This document shows, in pieces, positions 1 through 12,200 of a stretch of DNA of 64,000 bases (its first letter is position 1; each line of letters begins with the position of its first letter). The notes under the pieces are model-generated. The model had not been told where the DNA came from. It did no database searches and saw only the letters and a list, made by a program, of their open reading frames with translations. Source of the stretch: Larus michahellis (taxonomy: Eukaryota > Chordata > Aves > Charadriiformes > Laridae). The translations under genes were made by a program, and so were the position numbers. The DNA lies in NCBI RefSeq assembly GCF_964199755.1, contig NC_133910.1, positions 14,144,711 to 14,208,710 on the forward strand, read 5' to 3'.

Positions 1-137
1 GAAACACACACCTGAATTTTACAACCCTGAGCGCATGGACCAGAGGGACCTGCAGTCTCCGGTAGCAATGAGGAGGAGGAGGAGGAAGGCTGGGAGGATG
101 CTGTGGCAGCAGGGCCAGCCCGAAGGACTGTACGTAC

Positions 138-269
138 CATTGTACACCAGCTCGGAGAATTTCAAGGCAAGCCCCTGCTTGATTTTCCGTACTTCCCGGT
201 CCATGGTGAAGGCCTCGATATCTAAATGCGCATGGTATAGGATCGTTCCTGCTGGGGTCTCATAGATAC
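138..269 (-). CDS. ASS1: ASS1 coding exon 11
   Basis: 132 bases, residues 281-324. It encodes [20 protein letters not shown] through KFSELVYN, nearly identical to the human enzyme. The acceptor is TAG (270-272) and the donor GTACGT follows ACAATG. It ends in phase 1. The next exon is beyond the window. Confidence 0.95.
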
Positions 270-3200
270 CTAGCCATTTTTCCAGGCAGGGGGAAAAGCA
301 GAAAAAGAGAGAGAAACGAATGAGACCAAAACTGTCAGCAAATGACAAAAAATAATGACTTGGCTGACAGAAGGAGCTGTGGTCGAGCGCATTCAGTCCC
401 AGCTTGCTGTAAAATGCATCTGTCATTATATTCATGCTGGGGCCGAGACAGTCCACTCCGCACCTTGCGGAGAAAATTTCTAGATTCCCCTCTTTGAAGA
501 GGCACTCTGACGAGGCTAAATGACAGGGTTTGGGAACCGATCCCCCCACCGATCCGTACCCAACGGTCTGCGGCTGAAAACCTGTAATTAAAGGAACGAC
601 GCGGGGCACAGGCACGGGGAGCGGAGGGCCTGAAATACCCTCCTCTCCCCTCGGCTGGCAAGAAAGAGCCCCGCGCATCCGCTGCGAAGCAATGAGGCTA
701 CCTGGGGGCTGGGAGGGCAACCTCATTTGGGGCTGGGAGGCCCCCCTGGTCCCTTCCTGCCTGCCCCCACCATTACACGAGGCCTGGGGATGGAGGGATG
801 CTTAATTATTTCGGCGACGGGAGCTAACGCTGCGGGTGAGATGCTCCCTTTGTTCCAGCCGCTCGGGGCTTATTTTGCCGCATAACGTGTTTATTCGGTG
901 TTTAAGTACGCGGGCGGCCATGTGGTGCTCCGCTCCGGGTGGGATGCGAGTGGAAAGCCGGTGGGGGACCTGCTGAGCTACTCTGGCAGCGAACACGCGA
1001 TGGGCACGGCTGTGACCTGCCCATGGCCAGGGCAGCTCCACCAGCACGTCCCTGTCCCCTGCCCGCCAACGGCTACGGTCCCCTCCCAACACTGGGCATC
1101 CATGCTATGGCACGGCCACGGGAATGGCAAAGGACACCCGCACGTTGGGTTTTGCTGGCACGCAAAGAAAGCCCATAGGAAACTGTCCCTGCCAAAGGGG
1201 ATGTGTCCCCAGCCACCTCCAGCCCCAAGAGGGGTAAGGGAGCCCACAGGGCTGTCATGGGAGCTGAAACCAGCACTGAGGTCTGCCCACTCAGGGCCCT
1301 GGAGAGTGGCACAGGCTCAAGCACGACCTGTCCCGGGGTGACCACAGTCCCACAGACACAGCAGGAGCTCTTACCCACCACAGCAGCCCAAGCCACTTCC
1401 ATCAAACCTCATCTCTACCAGGGTCCATGATCTCGGCATCCTACAGGCAGGGGATGGGTCTCCATCCCAAAGGAGAGCCACCCCCTTCTCCCAGGCCACC
1501 CCAGCGGTGTTGCAGCCTGGTCCCCAAGGGCAAGTCACGGGGTGCTCACCGAGCACCCATCCCCACGGGGCTGCTGAATTAACACCAAAACCCAGCCATC
1601 CCCACGGGCATGACAGTGGCACGGGGACACAGAGGGCTGCTGTATGCCCCCACCTGCCCCAACCATGAAGCTAAAACAATTAATAATACTTCTCCTTCCC
1701 CTTAGGAGGTGTTAAAGCCAATTTGGGCTGACTGAAGGTTTGAGTTCATGTCTTGACCCCCACCTCTTGCCCATTTGCCTGCACCCCTGCCTGTCCCGTT
1801 CAAGCTGATGCTAGAGGACCGGAGTGTGACAGCCAGGGTGGCGGGGAGGGGAGCTGACAGCCACGCTCCCAGCCTCGCCACCAAGGAGACAAGAGACACC
1901 TTCAAAGTGACACTCACAGCATCTCCAAGTGTCTATTTTCATCTCCCCGTGTTTACAGGAAAAAGACAGAGGTGTCAGCACTGCAGCCTGGCGAAGCTTC
2001 AATCACCCCGTAATTACTGCTGGGGAAGGGGGGGGACCGGAGCAGGGGGAGAACATGGAGGGGGCAGCCAAGGAGACAGCTGCCGCTGCTTAAAATTTTC
2101 TAATTTGTAACCTTGGCTGTCAGTTCACCTCCATCCAAGCAATTTTGCTGCGCTGAGTGCAGGCTGTCACTCCTGACGGCATCCGCGGGATGGGACAGGA
2201 CGCGGTGGCTTCCTGAGGGGAAGGGGAGGGCAATGCTGCCCATGGGAAGATGCTGCCCAAATTCCTACCGCTGATCCAGGGCTGAGACCGATGAACCTGG
2301 TATGGATTCATCACAGGGAAGGGCTTTTGCAGTTTCCTCTTCCATCTGCTCAGAGCATTGAGGGGAGTAAAAGGGAAAAGGAAGGAGGAAAAGCCCCAGC
2401 CGAAGGCAGCGCTTGGCTCTTTTGGCAGCGGCCGTCCCCTCCTTCCCGCTTCCTCCCCACTGATTTCATTTACTTCACTTAATTAGCCCCCCTTCGGAGT
2501 TAAAAAGATAATTCGATAATGAGGATGTGAGAAGGCGGGAGAGGCAGGGCCTGGCTCCTGCTCGCAGCCAAGAGCCCCCGGCCAAGCCGTGGCCCCCCCG
2601 GCCGGCTGCAGCGCCGCTCCCTGGCACCCCATAATTACCCACCCTCCTCCCACTAAAACAAATATGGCAAAATCAAGTTAATAGGGCTTAAAAAGGCTGG
2701 CATGGGCATGCTCAGCTTGCCCCTCGCCCATTAGGCCTTAACGAAGTTCAATTAGGAGCTTAGTAAAAATCAATGCAAATGAGTTTTCCTCTTCCCCAGC
2801 TCCCCGGGTCTGGGAGGTGAGGGAGAGGAGGCACCTGGCGGGACCTTCGCTGCCACCGTGGGAGATGCCACCTCCATGGCTCTGGAGGGCTCTGGCTGTG
2901 CTGCTGACTGCCTGTGCCTCAGTTTCCCCTGCAGAGTGTTGTCCCTGGGGAGAGGGGGTCCCTGTGCTGCCCCCAGGAACCTGCAGAGCCCCCAGCTATC
3001 GGGGCCACCACACACCGCTGGGATTTAAGGGATCATCTCCCGCCTGCGAGCCTGGGTCCCGTCTCCTGCCCCATTCACCCTAACCCCATCTGGGGTCCAA
3101 AATGCTCCTGGCAGTGCAGTGGTGGGGCCACCCCGAGCTGCCCTGCACCCCGAAACCCTTGTGGGGGGCAGGTACCAGCAGCACCCTCCTGCTCCGGCCC

Positions 3201-6200
3201 CCTCCCATCCCGGCTCTCCATCTCTCATCTCTTGGCACAAATTTCTGGGAGGTTTCTATTAATTCTGTTAAGGGATTGCTCCTAAATCCCAAGGAGCAAA
3301 ACTGGGGGCAGGATCCCACTCAAAGCAAGGGTGGAAAACCTGCCACCAAGGTCTTGTTCCCCCCGAGGTGCGCGCATCCCCCCCCCCCCGGCCCCAGAAA
3401 GCCCGGTCCTCCCGCGTCTGCCGGCGCACAAACACGGCAGCGATCGCTTGGCAATGTCACGCCGGAGACAGACATGACAGTTAAATGGGGTTTAGAGAAA
3501 TTATTAAATGCTGGAAGGGTCACTAGACCGTGTCAGTGGCTCTTAAAAAAATAAAATAGATTTTGACAAATTACTCAGCATCCTGCATGCAAATGCGCGG
3601 GCTGGTGCCTGCGGTTTGGGGGTTTTTTCTTCCTTCTTTACGTTTTAATTTGATTATTCAAACTCAGATCAAATGATTTGGGGTTTTGGTTTTTCATCTT
3701 TTGTGGCTGACGCTCTTGCAAAGGGGCCGGTGCCCCACGGTGGGGAGGGAGACCATGGGCTGAGTCTTATCAAAATATTTGCTGATGCTGTGCACGAAGG
3801 GCAAGTTTTAAGAAAGGGAGTCTCTAATTAGGTATTAACGGGATTTAAAACAAAAGAGCGGGCACAAGGAGATGGGACGTGGTGATGAGCCCTCTCATTA
3901 CTTAGTTCTGCTTGGGGCAGATCACTGCCTCCGGAGATTTCTTATGAAGCTGATCCTAATGGATGATCAATACCTAGAGTCACAGCCTCAAAAACATGTA
4001 GATAAATCAAAGAATTAGCTTTAAAAAAATCCTCAGTGACTTGCATCGGCCTCCTGCACTTTGTAGCTGCGTTACAGAGCTGTGCACTCCCTGGAACCTC
4101 CCGGAGCATCCTCCCTCATGAGCCCACAGCTTGGCATTTTTCCCACTGGGGACAAGTCTCAGTCGAGACTGGGGTCACCGGTGGCACTGGGACCCCAGGG
4201 CTGGAGTGAACAGTGGCTCTGGCAGCGAGCAGGCAGCTGCCTTCGTTAGAAGTGAGAATTCCCTGTCACAGGGAAACCTTGGTCAGAAGCTGATGGGAAG
4301 GGAGCAGCTGAGGGCTGCTGGTGTGACCTGAGCCAGAGCACCCCAGTGATGCTGAGCATCCACCATGCCCCCCAGCCAGGGTTTTCCCTTATTTTTGCTG
4401 GTTTTAGGGCAGGGATGACACTGCTAGCAGGTGGCCGCTCACCTCTGGACTTCATCCCCACGAAGCGGTTCTCCACGATGTCAATGCGCCCGACGCCGTG
4501 CTTGCCCCTGCGGAGGAGAAGGGAGGTTGCAGCAGCCTCAGCCCCACAGCAGGACATGGGCGGCCGTGAGAGGTGGGTCAGAGGGGTGGGCAATGGGGGA
4601 CAAACCCCAAATGACAGCGTGGCCAGCCCCTAAGCAGCACTAGTGACCATCAGTAGTGACCCCCAGATAGGACAGGCGACAAGGAGATGGATTTTCTCTC
4701 CTTTTCTCCTTTTTGCTGTGCCACCAGCCTCTCCCCATCCTCGCTCGCCCCCCATCCTCACTCGCCATTGGGGCCGGCAGCTCCACAGGCAGCTGTGGCA
4801 CTTGGGCGACCACAAAATGAACTGTGGAAGGAGACAGGACACACCGCAGCTGTATTCCTGATGGCCGAAGTCATTTTAAAACCACTTAATGAACATTTAA
4901 AAAGCGAACTACATGGAAAATTCATTCCCATTCAGCACTGGGGGGAATAAAGGTGGAGGCACAAAGGAGGATGGCCAGGGACTGGGTGGCACTTGGCACA
5001 GGAGTGGGTGTCCCCGTGGGTGCTGCTGTATTTTCAGGCAAGACCCTGGGGATGGCTCTGCCCCAGCAACAGCAGAAACTGGGCATGGGGTGGCACAGGG
5101 CAGAAAACCCCAAAGGAGCTGCTGCCGCGGAGGCAGAGGGGACACAGGGTGGTGAACCCAGCAAGCATGTCCCCAAGCTCCAAAAAAGCCAACTCTCCAC
5201 CCAAAAGGGACACTGAGCCCCCTCGGGCAAGCAGGGCAAGGCGATGCCCCCTGGGATGTGGGAGCTGGGGGTCCGGGGCTGAGCTGGGAGCAGGGCAAAG
5301 GGTGCCCCGGGGACAGGGGGTGCCTGGGGGCTGAGGCCCCCGCTGCGGGCAGGGCAGCCCCCACCCAACCGTGCGGCTGGGGCAGGTGGTAAACATGGAG
5401 GGTGTAAATAAGGCTTTTTAGCCCTCCTTGTGTGCGGGGAGCATAAACCCTGAATACTGTGCTCATGGACTCCGTGCCCAGCTCCGCTTGCTGGCACGTA
5501 TGGAACAACTGGGACCACCCCATCCTCACGCTGCTGACCACCATCCCGGGGCTTCCACCCCGAGCATCCCGCTTCCAGCCCTCCCTGGGGACCCTGCCCT
5601 TGTCCCCACTGGCGGGGAGGTGGCAGCGGTGACAGGGGACAACGTGGCACTCACGCAATGTCGTTCAGGTACATGAAGAGCTCCAGGGCCGAGCAACGAG
5701 TGGCTCCGTCCCCGGCGTTGGTGACCTTCACGGGGACACCTGCGGAGGCGGGGAGGGAGGATGGGCAGGATCAGCCGATGCCAGGATCCCCCCGGAACAT
5801 CACCCCGTGGGCGTTAAATAGATGTGACAGATATGAACTCTAAATAACTTCTTAAAAAGGCATATCCAAGCTGGTGCCGGGAGGAGGCGAGGGGAGGGGG
5901 ACCCACCCCAGGAGACAAGTGAAATAAATAAATAAAAAAGGCCATAAAAACGTCCCATCGTGTCTCCCCCCCCGGCTTTTCCCCTCTCCTCTCCTTCTCT
6001 CTTTTTTAGGGCCTGTGAAATTGCAACCAGGCCCTTAACTAATTGAATTTCACGCTCCGCAATTGTCTTACGGCGCAGCACCTTCTGTCCCACCAGCCCC
6101 TGCCGGGGGGGTGCTGACAAATGTGTCCATGTCCCCCCCCGCCTCCACCAGCCTGGGGGGGGTCTGGGGGGACACCCCTACCCCACGGCACGGCTGCTCG

Positions 6201-9200
6201 CACACGCACGCACACGCACCCCGCGGCGGGGTGCTCCCCACCATGAATTAATTATTGCACCTTTTTTCTTTTTTTCTTTTTTCCCTTAATTTTTTTTTTT
6301 TTGGAAGGGCGCTGGGCAGGAGCAGGAGGAGGAGGAGGGGGGGGATGCTGAATAGAAAGAGGCATTTTTCTTTAGCGGTGTGAAATGAGCAATAAATGTA
6401 TTAGGAAGCTGACAAGGGGGCTGCGGGGCCCACAAAGAAAAGCGGTGCGGAGTTGGAGGCTAATCCCCCCTCCATCTGCCCTCCTCATTACCATTTAACG
6501 CACTATCAGTTGCCAATCAGCCTCAATGCCTCCCTTTCTAGTCTTTATTACGGAGGCGCCCGCAAGAGCCCTGTCTAGTGATGGGGGCTGTCAGCTCCCC
6601 CCCACCACCTCCCCTAAACCCCCTATTTTCCAGGGGTTTATAAACTCAGTTGTAAATTGCTATTAAATGTAACTCGCGGCAATAATGAACCTTAAGCTGC
6701 TTCTCAGCGCGGGCCCCCCCCGCGCCCTCCCCTCGCCCCGGCTCTTTCTATTCGCATCCTCCGCCGGGGTATTGGCCAGGGTCCGCTCGGCGGAGAGCCG
6801 ACGTTGTCGGGGCCGTTGTTGGCAAAAGCTGCTTAGCCTTTAAAATAGTTAATAATTAGATTAAAACTTCAAATAAATTAACTAGGGGCTGAATGGGCTG
6901 CCGGGGTGGGGGTGGGGGCTGGCTCCTTGCAGGGGAATCATGATAATGGAGCAGGGATGCTGGCAGCGGGGAGGGGGTCTCCCCCCAGCCTGGGCTGGGC
7001 TCGCTGCTGCTGCCAGGATGGATGGTGGCACGGGGATGCCCGTGGCTGGTGGAGGTGGGAGACGCTGCCCCATGTCCCCGCTCTGGGTGACAGCTGCGGG
7101 GCTGGGCCCTGCCGTGCGTCCCCTGGGACGGAATGGGGTATCCCTGTCTCCTTTGTGCCACGCTGATAGCACCGCTGGCCAAATCCCCCTGGAGCATCTC
7201 CCCAGCTGTGACACTGGCCAGGGCCACCTGTGTGTCCCCAGGGCCACCTGCGTGCCACCCTGCAGGAGAAGGACCCCATGCCTGCTGCACCTCAATGTCT
7301 GGGGCTTGGACCCCGCTCTGCTCTCAGGGGGGTCCCAGCGAGCCCCCCCAAGACACACCCAGACCCTTTGCACACCTCAAAGAGCCACAACATACTGCAA
7401 GCACCATCCTGAGCCCCGACTCCACAAGGAGGGAGTCACCACACCTGTGACCACCCCAGGAATGCTCCTGGCTACCGGTGGCCCCTGGTCCTGGCTGAGC
7501 AGGGTTCAGCTTCAAGGGGCAGAGACGTGAGGGGATGGCTGTGAGGAGTCGCTTACCCTGCTCAAACTCGATCTCCAGCACGTCGGGGGTGTCGGGAGAG
7601 GTGGCCGGATCGCGGGTCTTCGTGTAGAGCCCAGGGGGGGCCTGATTCTGTGGGAAGAGGGAGAGAAGAGGGAAAGTCAGTGGTGTTGGCATTGCCAACC
7701 CCACCAACAGCCCCGACCCTGGTGTGCATCCTTCATCCATCCCCAATGTGCATCCCTCATCCCCCCTCAATGTGCATCCCACATCCCTCATCCCCGATGT
7801 GCATCCCGCATCCCAAAGCACAGGGCCAGTATGGCGCAGCACCGGCGCTTCCCCAGGCCCCGGGAACAAAGGGGTTGGAGGAATCAGCCAATTTTTCCCC
7901 TCAACTTGAGCTCATCTTTTCCTCCGACGCCCCCACAGCTGGAGGCGGGATGGCTGCGGAGAAGCAAGTCAGGCAGGGAAAAGCAGGATGGTGGCAGCGA
8001 GCGGCCGCACGTCCCTGCGCCGCGGCCGGGCTTATTCGGTGCTGACCGAAAAAAGCTAATGAGGAGGCCTGACCCCAGCAGGTGCTCCAGGCGCACCGGC
8101 TCTTTCATGGTGTCCCCGGGGTTAATACACACGGGGGAAAATAGAGGAACAAAGCAAAAACCTATTTCAGAGCACATCAACCTTTATGTGTATTTTTTTT
8201 TCTAGATTTATAGGAAAGAGGCATCTTATCTCCGTCAGAGCTGGGCCACCGGAGGCTCGGGTGCCAGCGACGAATTGCTGCAATTGAAGTGCATACCAGA
8301 AGAGGGAGGGTGGAAATATAATAATAAAAAAAAAAGCTTTTCGTCCCAGAGAGCAAATGCTTTGAAATTTCGTGTTCCCCCTCGGCACTCATGCACGATG
8401 CAACTGCACACGCTGACCCCAAAACACTTGCGGACCAGTGTTTGCAAACTCCTGTCTCTAAACGGACCCCCCACCGAGCCGCAGCGCCAGGAGGCGGAAG
8501 GGAGGGAAACTGAGGCACAGGGTGGTGGAAAGGCAGGGCGAGCTGCAGAGCGGGGCTGGACCAACGCTATCCCTGGCCATCAGAGGGAACTTTGAAAAGG
8601 AACCTCCAGCTGAGGAGTCACAGCCACCTAAAACCCCTGTTCAAGCAGCTCAGGTGGAGTTTCTCCAAACTGAGCCTCTCCTGACAGTGTTTTACGCAGC
8701 GGTAGACTGGTATTTCCCCACAAGGCCCAGCTGGTGAGAGCTGGAGCTCTGGGCATCCTGCACCCAGGGCTCTGCCTGCAGCACATTCACAGCAGCCTGG
8801 ACCCGCTTCCCCTGTGGCTCCTCTCCTTCTTAAAGCACGGCTCTTCTGCTCGCTTTTCCTCCCTCCTCCTCTCCAGCGAGGAAAAAAAGGACAAAGTAGA
8901 AAGCAAGTTATGGGAAAAAAAAGTGATTGTTTTAAAAAAAGATTTAAGCTTTTTTAAGGGAAAATTAATTTCTCCACAAAAAAAGTTTTCATCTAAAATT
9001 TTTAAAGATGGGCAATATGCCTTTTAGTGAAAATTTCCTTTTTTTTTTTTTTTTTTTTAAATAAATAGCAAAGCCCAATCACTGCCAGCACCTGAGGGCA
9101 GCCCGCGCGGCTGCGAGCATCCCTGCCACCCCAGCCGCAGCACGGGGACCCCCTTTGCCTCACCCCAAACCCCGGGGGGCACACCCTGGCAGCAACCGCA

Positions 9201-12200
9201 GCCAAGTCCCAGGAATACAGACACAGCTACCCCAGCGCACGCTCCAGCGAAATCACCATCAGGCTCCTATTTTATCTCATTTTTGCCCCTTTCCCTTGTT
9301 TTAAACAAGAGGCACTGGCAGGCACACCTCCCCCGTGTCCCCCGTGCGCGCACACGCACAAATTACACGGGCTGCGGATTTCAATTTTACATCGTCTGGC
9401 CTTTCCTAGCCCTGATCACACTTATTAACTAGACAAACCTGTGAGAGATGATGAAAAACTTTGAGTTCAAAAGGAAAGACTGGGGGGTGGGAGGGGAAGA
9501 AATACCGGAAAGTATTAAAAACTCTTTACTAAACATTGGAAGTCAAAGTCAGGTAGTTTCCAATTTTCCAAGCCAACTATGAAAACCCCTATTAAATAAA
9601 ATAACTAAATAGAAATAAAAGTGACATTTGGCTTGCATTCCATCATTACGGTGTGAGTCTGTCCTCTTTTTATTCTCTCTCCTAAAAGCACAGTTCAAAT
9701 GACAAATAGTTTGTTGCAGTGTATCAATGCCTCCTATTTATCCTTCCCCGCAGGGGGGCTAGTCCTGCAATGTCATCTTTAAAGGGGAGAGAGGGGAAAA
9801 AAAAAAAAGGGGGGAAAAAAAAAAGGAAGAGTGTGTGGAAAGGGAGAGCAGGAGGGGGGAAGAAAGCATCAAGAAAAACGGGGCAAAAAGAGAAGAAATT
9901 GGAAGCAAATGGTCCATGAAGTAAACCATGATGCAGAGCTATCGATGCCGCAAATGGTTTATTCATCCGGCTGATATTGTTGTGCCCGGGACTGAATGAA
10001 CTCTTTCAGAGTGCCATATGAAGTTAAAGCAAGTAAATTTCTATCTTTCTCCACATTAGCTGCCTCATTGCCCTTCAATCGGGCCTCACAGAGGCAGAAA
10101 ATAGCTCAACCATCTGCTTTCAAATCCCTGACTTTGGCAGGTCCTGGGGGTTTGGGGAGGGGAGCCCGCTGTGCCTGGCACCCCGGATCCTGCCGCGGCC
10201 GCCCCGGTGTCCGGCGCTGCTTCCCGGGCTGGGGAAGGGGACAGCGGTGACACCGCGCTCCGGGAAGCCACCTCCCGGCGCTGGCGGAGGGAGAGGCGCC
10301 TGAGCCGAGGATGCTCGGGGATGGGGTCAGGGCACTGGTCCCTGTTCCCTGCTAAACTGGCCCCATTTTCCGAGCTGGCTTTGCGAAGGAAGCTGGCTTG
10401 GCAGAGCTTTGGGCCGGGGATCATCCCCGAGGGGAGGTGGGTGCGGAGGGGTGGGTGTGGAGGGGTGCACCGGGAAGGGTGAGCGTCTGTCCCTTGCCAC
10501 CTCTGGCCGGAGGCATGACAACCCATCCCTGTGCCAACCGCTTTCCCAGAGGAGGAGACCTTCCGAGGGCCTGGCTTTGCAAAGCCCGACCCGCAGACGC
10601 TCTTGTGGAGGGCACCGAAGAGGAGCGGGGTCCCCTCTCCACCTTCCTCTTCCTCATGCCCCGCCGGAGGCACGCGCCAGCCCAAGGCAGCGAGCTGGCT
10701 GCAGGCGCCAAGCTCCAGCCGGCTCCTCTCCCTCTCTGCCTGCCTCCCCCTCCTCTCCCCGGATTGTCTAATTAGCGCTGATGGATAGTTTAAGTAGACG
10801 CTCAACCCGCTGGAGCATGAAGAGCGCAGGCAGCGGCCAGCAGGCAGCCGGACCACGAGCACTACTGGGAGGTAGCCGGGGCTGGACCCACGCCTCCGGA
10901 GAGACATGCCACACTCACCAGCAGCAGCACCCACCACCACTGGACTCTTGGTCCATGGTCCCATGGGTGCCCTTAGAGTCTCCAAGCACCACCCCATGCA
11001 AGGGGAGGTTTCCCCCCGTTTCCCCCTGGATAGTGGGCATGGGAAAGGGAAGAGGGGTGGGTGACTGGCAGGCACGGGCAGGGGACCCAAGCTGCAGGGG
11101 CCAGCCTGGAACTCCGTCACCCGCCACCAGCCCCGCTCTCCCACCAGCGCCTCATCTGTCTAATTGCTCCTTTATTGCTGCCCCGTGACATTGTCCCCTC
11201 CGGTGTCACCCTGAAACGGTTCCTTCCCCTATTCACGCCGGCGGCAATTAACGTGCCGGGAGAGGTGGGTGGCAGGGCCTCCCCGCCACAAACGGCCCGC
11301 CGTGAAATTTCCAATTAGGCTGCAAACACACGAGACGCCCTCAGCCCTGTGGTTGCCATGCTGGCCAGGCGGCCGTGATCGATTACCTTGGGGTTCTCCA
11401 GGATCCCGGCTTCGTAGCTGCGGCAGGCAGGGAAGGAGTGAAAAAGTCGCTGCAGCACCTGCAACTTGCAACCCCAAAACCCACCAGGATGACCCCCCCC
11501 CCCCACTCCCACCATGCCATGAAGATGGGGGTAAATATGTGTTATGGATCTCCAGGGGCTTTCAGCAGGAACCCCTGCAAAGAGCACCTTGGCTTGGGAG
11601 AGCTCGGGGGATGGGTGCTGCCACGCGGGACATGGACAACTGTGAAGAAAGGGATGCTGGAGGTTTTGGGACCACCCGTGGACAGCACATGGTGGGGCAG
11701 CCAGGGACTCTGGAGGTGCGAAGGGCTGTCCTGGCCACGCAGGACGGGAGGATCAGGGCCCCAGGCTCTGGATCATCAACCCACGGGACCTCCCTGCCCA
11801 CCCAGCCTCTCACCTGATGTGCATGAGGTTTTCATCCATGCTCCAGGGCGTCTGGGGCGTCACAGGCACCGGGATCCCGTGTTTCTGGCGAGAGAAGGGG
11901 AGTGGGGCTGAGCCAGCCCGCAGGGACAGCCAGCCCCCACCAGCACCAGCTCCTGCCGGGATCAGCCCTGACCACACAAAGGCCACCAGTAAGGCAGCAC
12001 GAGCGAGGCGAATATGTGTGTCCCTGACCCTGGGCAATATCAGCTTTCACCACGAGGGCCACCTCGATGGGCACATCAAAGACACGGTGCGACTGGGAGG
12101 AGAACGGCCACCCCAGCCCCACCATGAGCAGAGACAAAGCCTCAGAGCCCCCCATGAACCCAAGGTGGTGTCGGCATGGACACTGTGTGCTTTTTCTAGG

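Larger units (their letters stand above)
270..4442 (-). other. ASS1 intron 10 (4.2 kb)
   Basis: No coding sequence seen. Mostly GC-rich, but A+T-rich islands at about 1975-2125, 2460-2790 and 3440-4065 interrupt it. A 12-base C run lies near 3378. Open frames here are short and lack splice or family support. Confidence 0.7.
7648..11386 (-). other. ASS1 intron 7 (3.7 kb)
   Basis: No exon seen. It holds a short tandem array (7721-7820), a 20-base T run (9039-9058), purine-rich tracts near 9795-9860 and a long A+T-rich island at 9370-10140. An open frame of 352 codons at 10086-11144 (minus) is judged noncoding. Confidence 0.6.

Noticed and set aside
19-726. Minus-strand open frame of 235 codons at the left edge
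   Set aside because: Only 138-269 is a real ASS1 exon; the rest reads through splice sites into introns.
4909-5658. Two overlapping minus-strand open frames of about 245 codons
   Set aside because: Low-complexity proline- and cysteine-containing translations in ASS1 intron 9; two frames are open at once, a sign of composition rather than coding.
8880-9065. Poly(A)/poly(T) region as a processed pseudogene
   Set aside because: No retrocopied coding sequence adjoins the T run and no flanking duplication was found.
10086-11144. Minus-strand open frame of 352 codons
   Set aside because: Lies wholly in ASS1 intron 7, is rich in Pro, Gly, Ser and Arg as expected from GC-rich DNA, has no domain, and overlaps a compositional island. 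No splice logic supports it.
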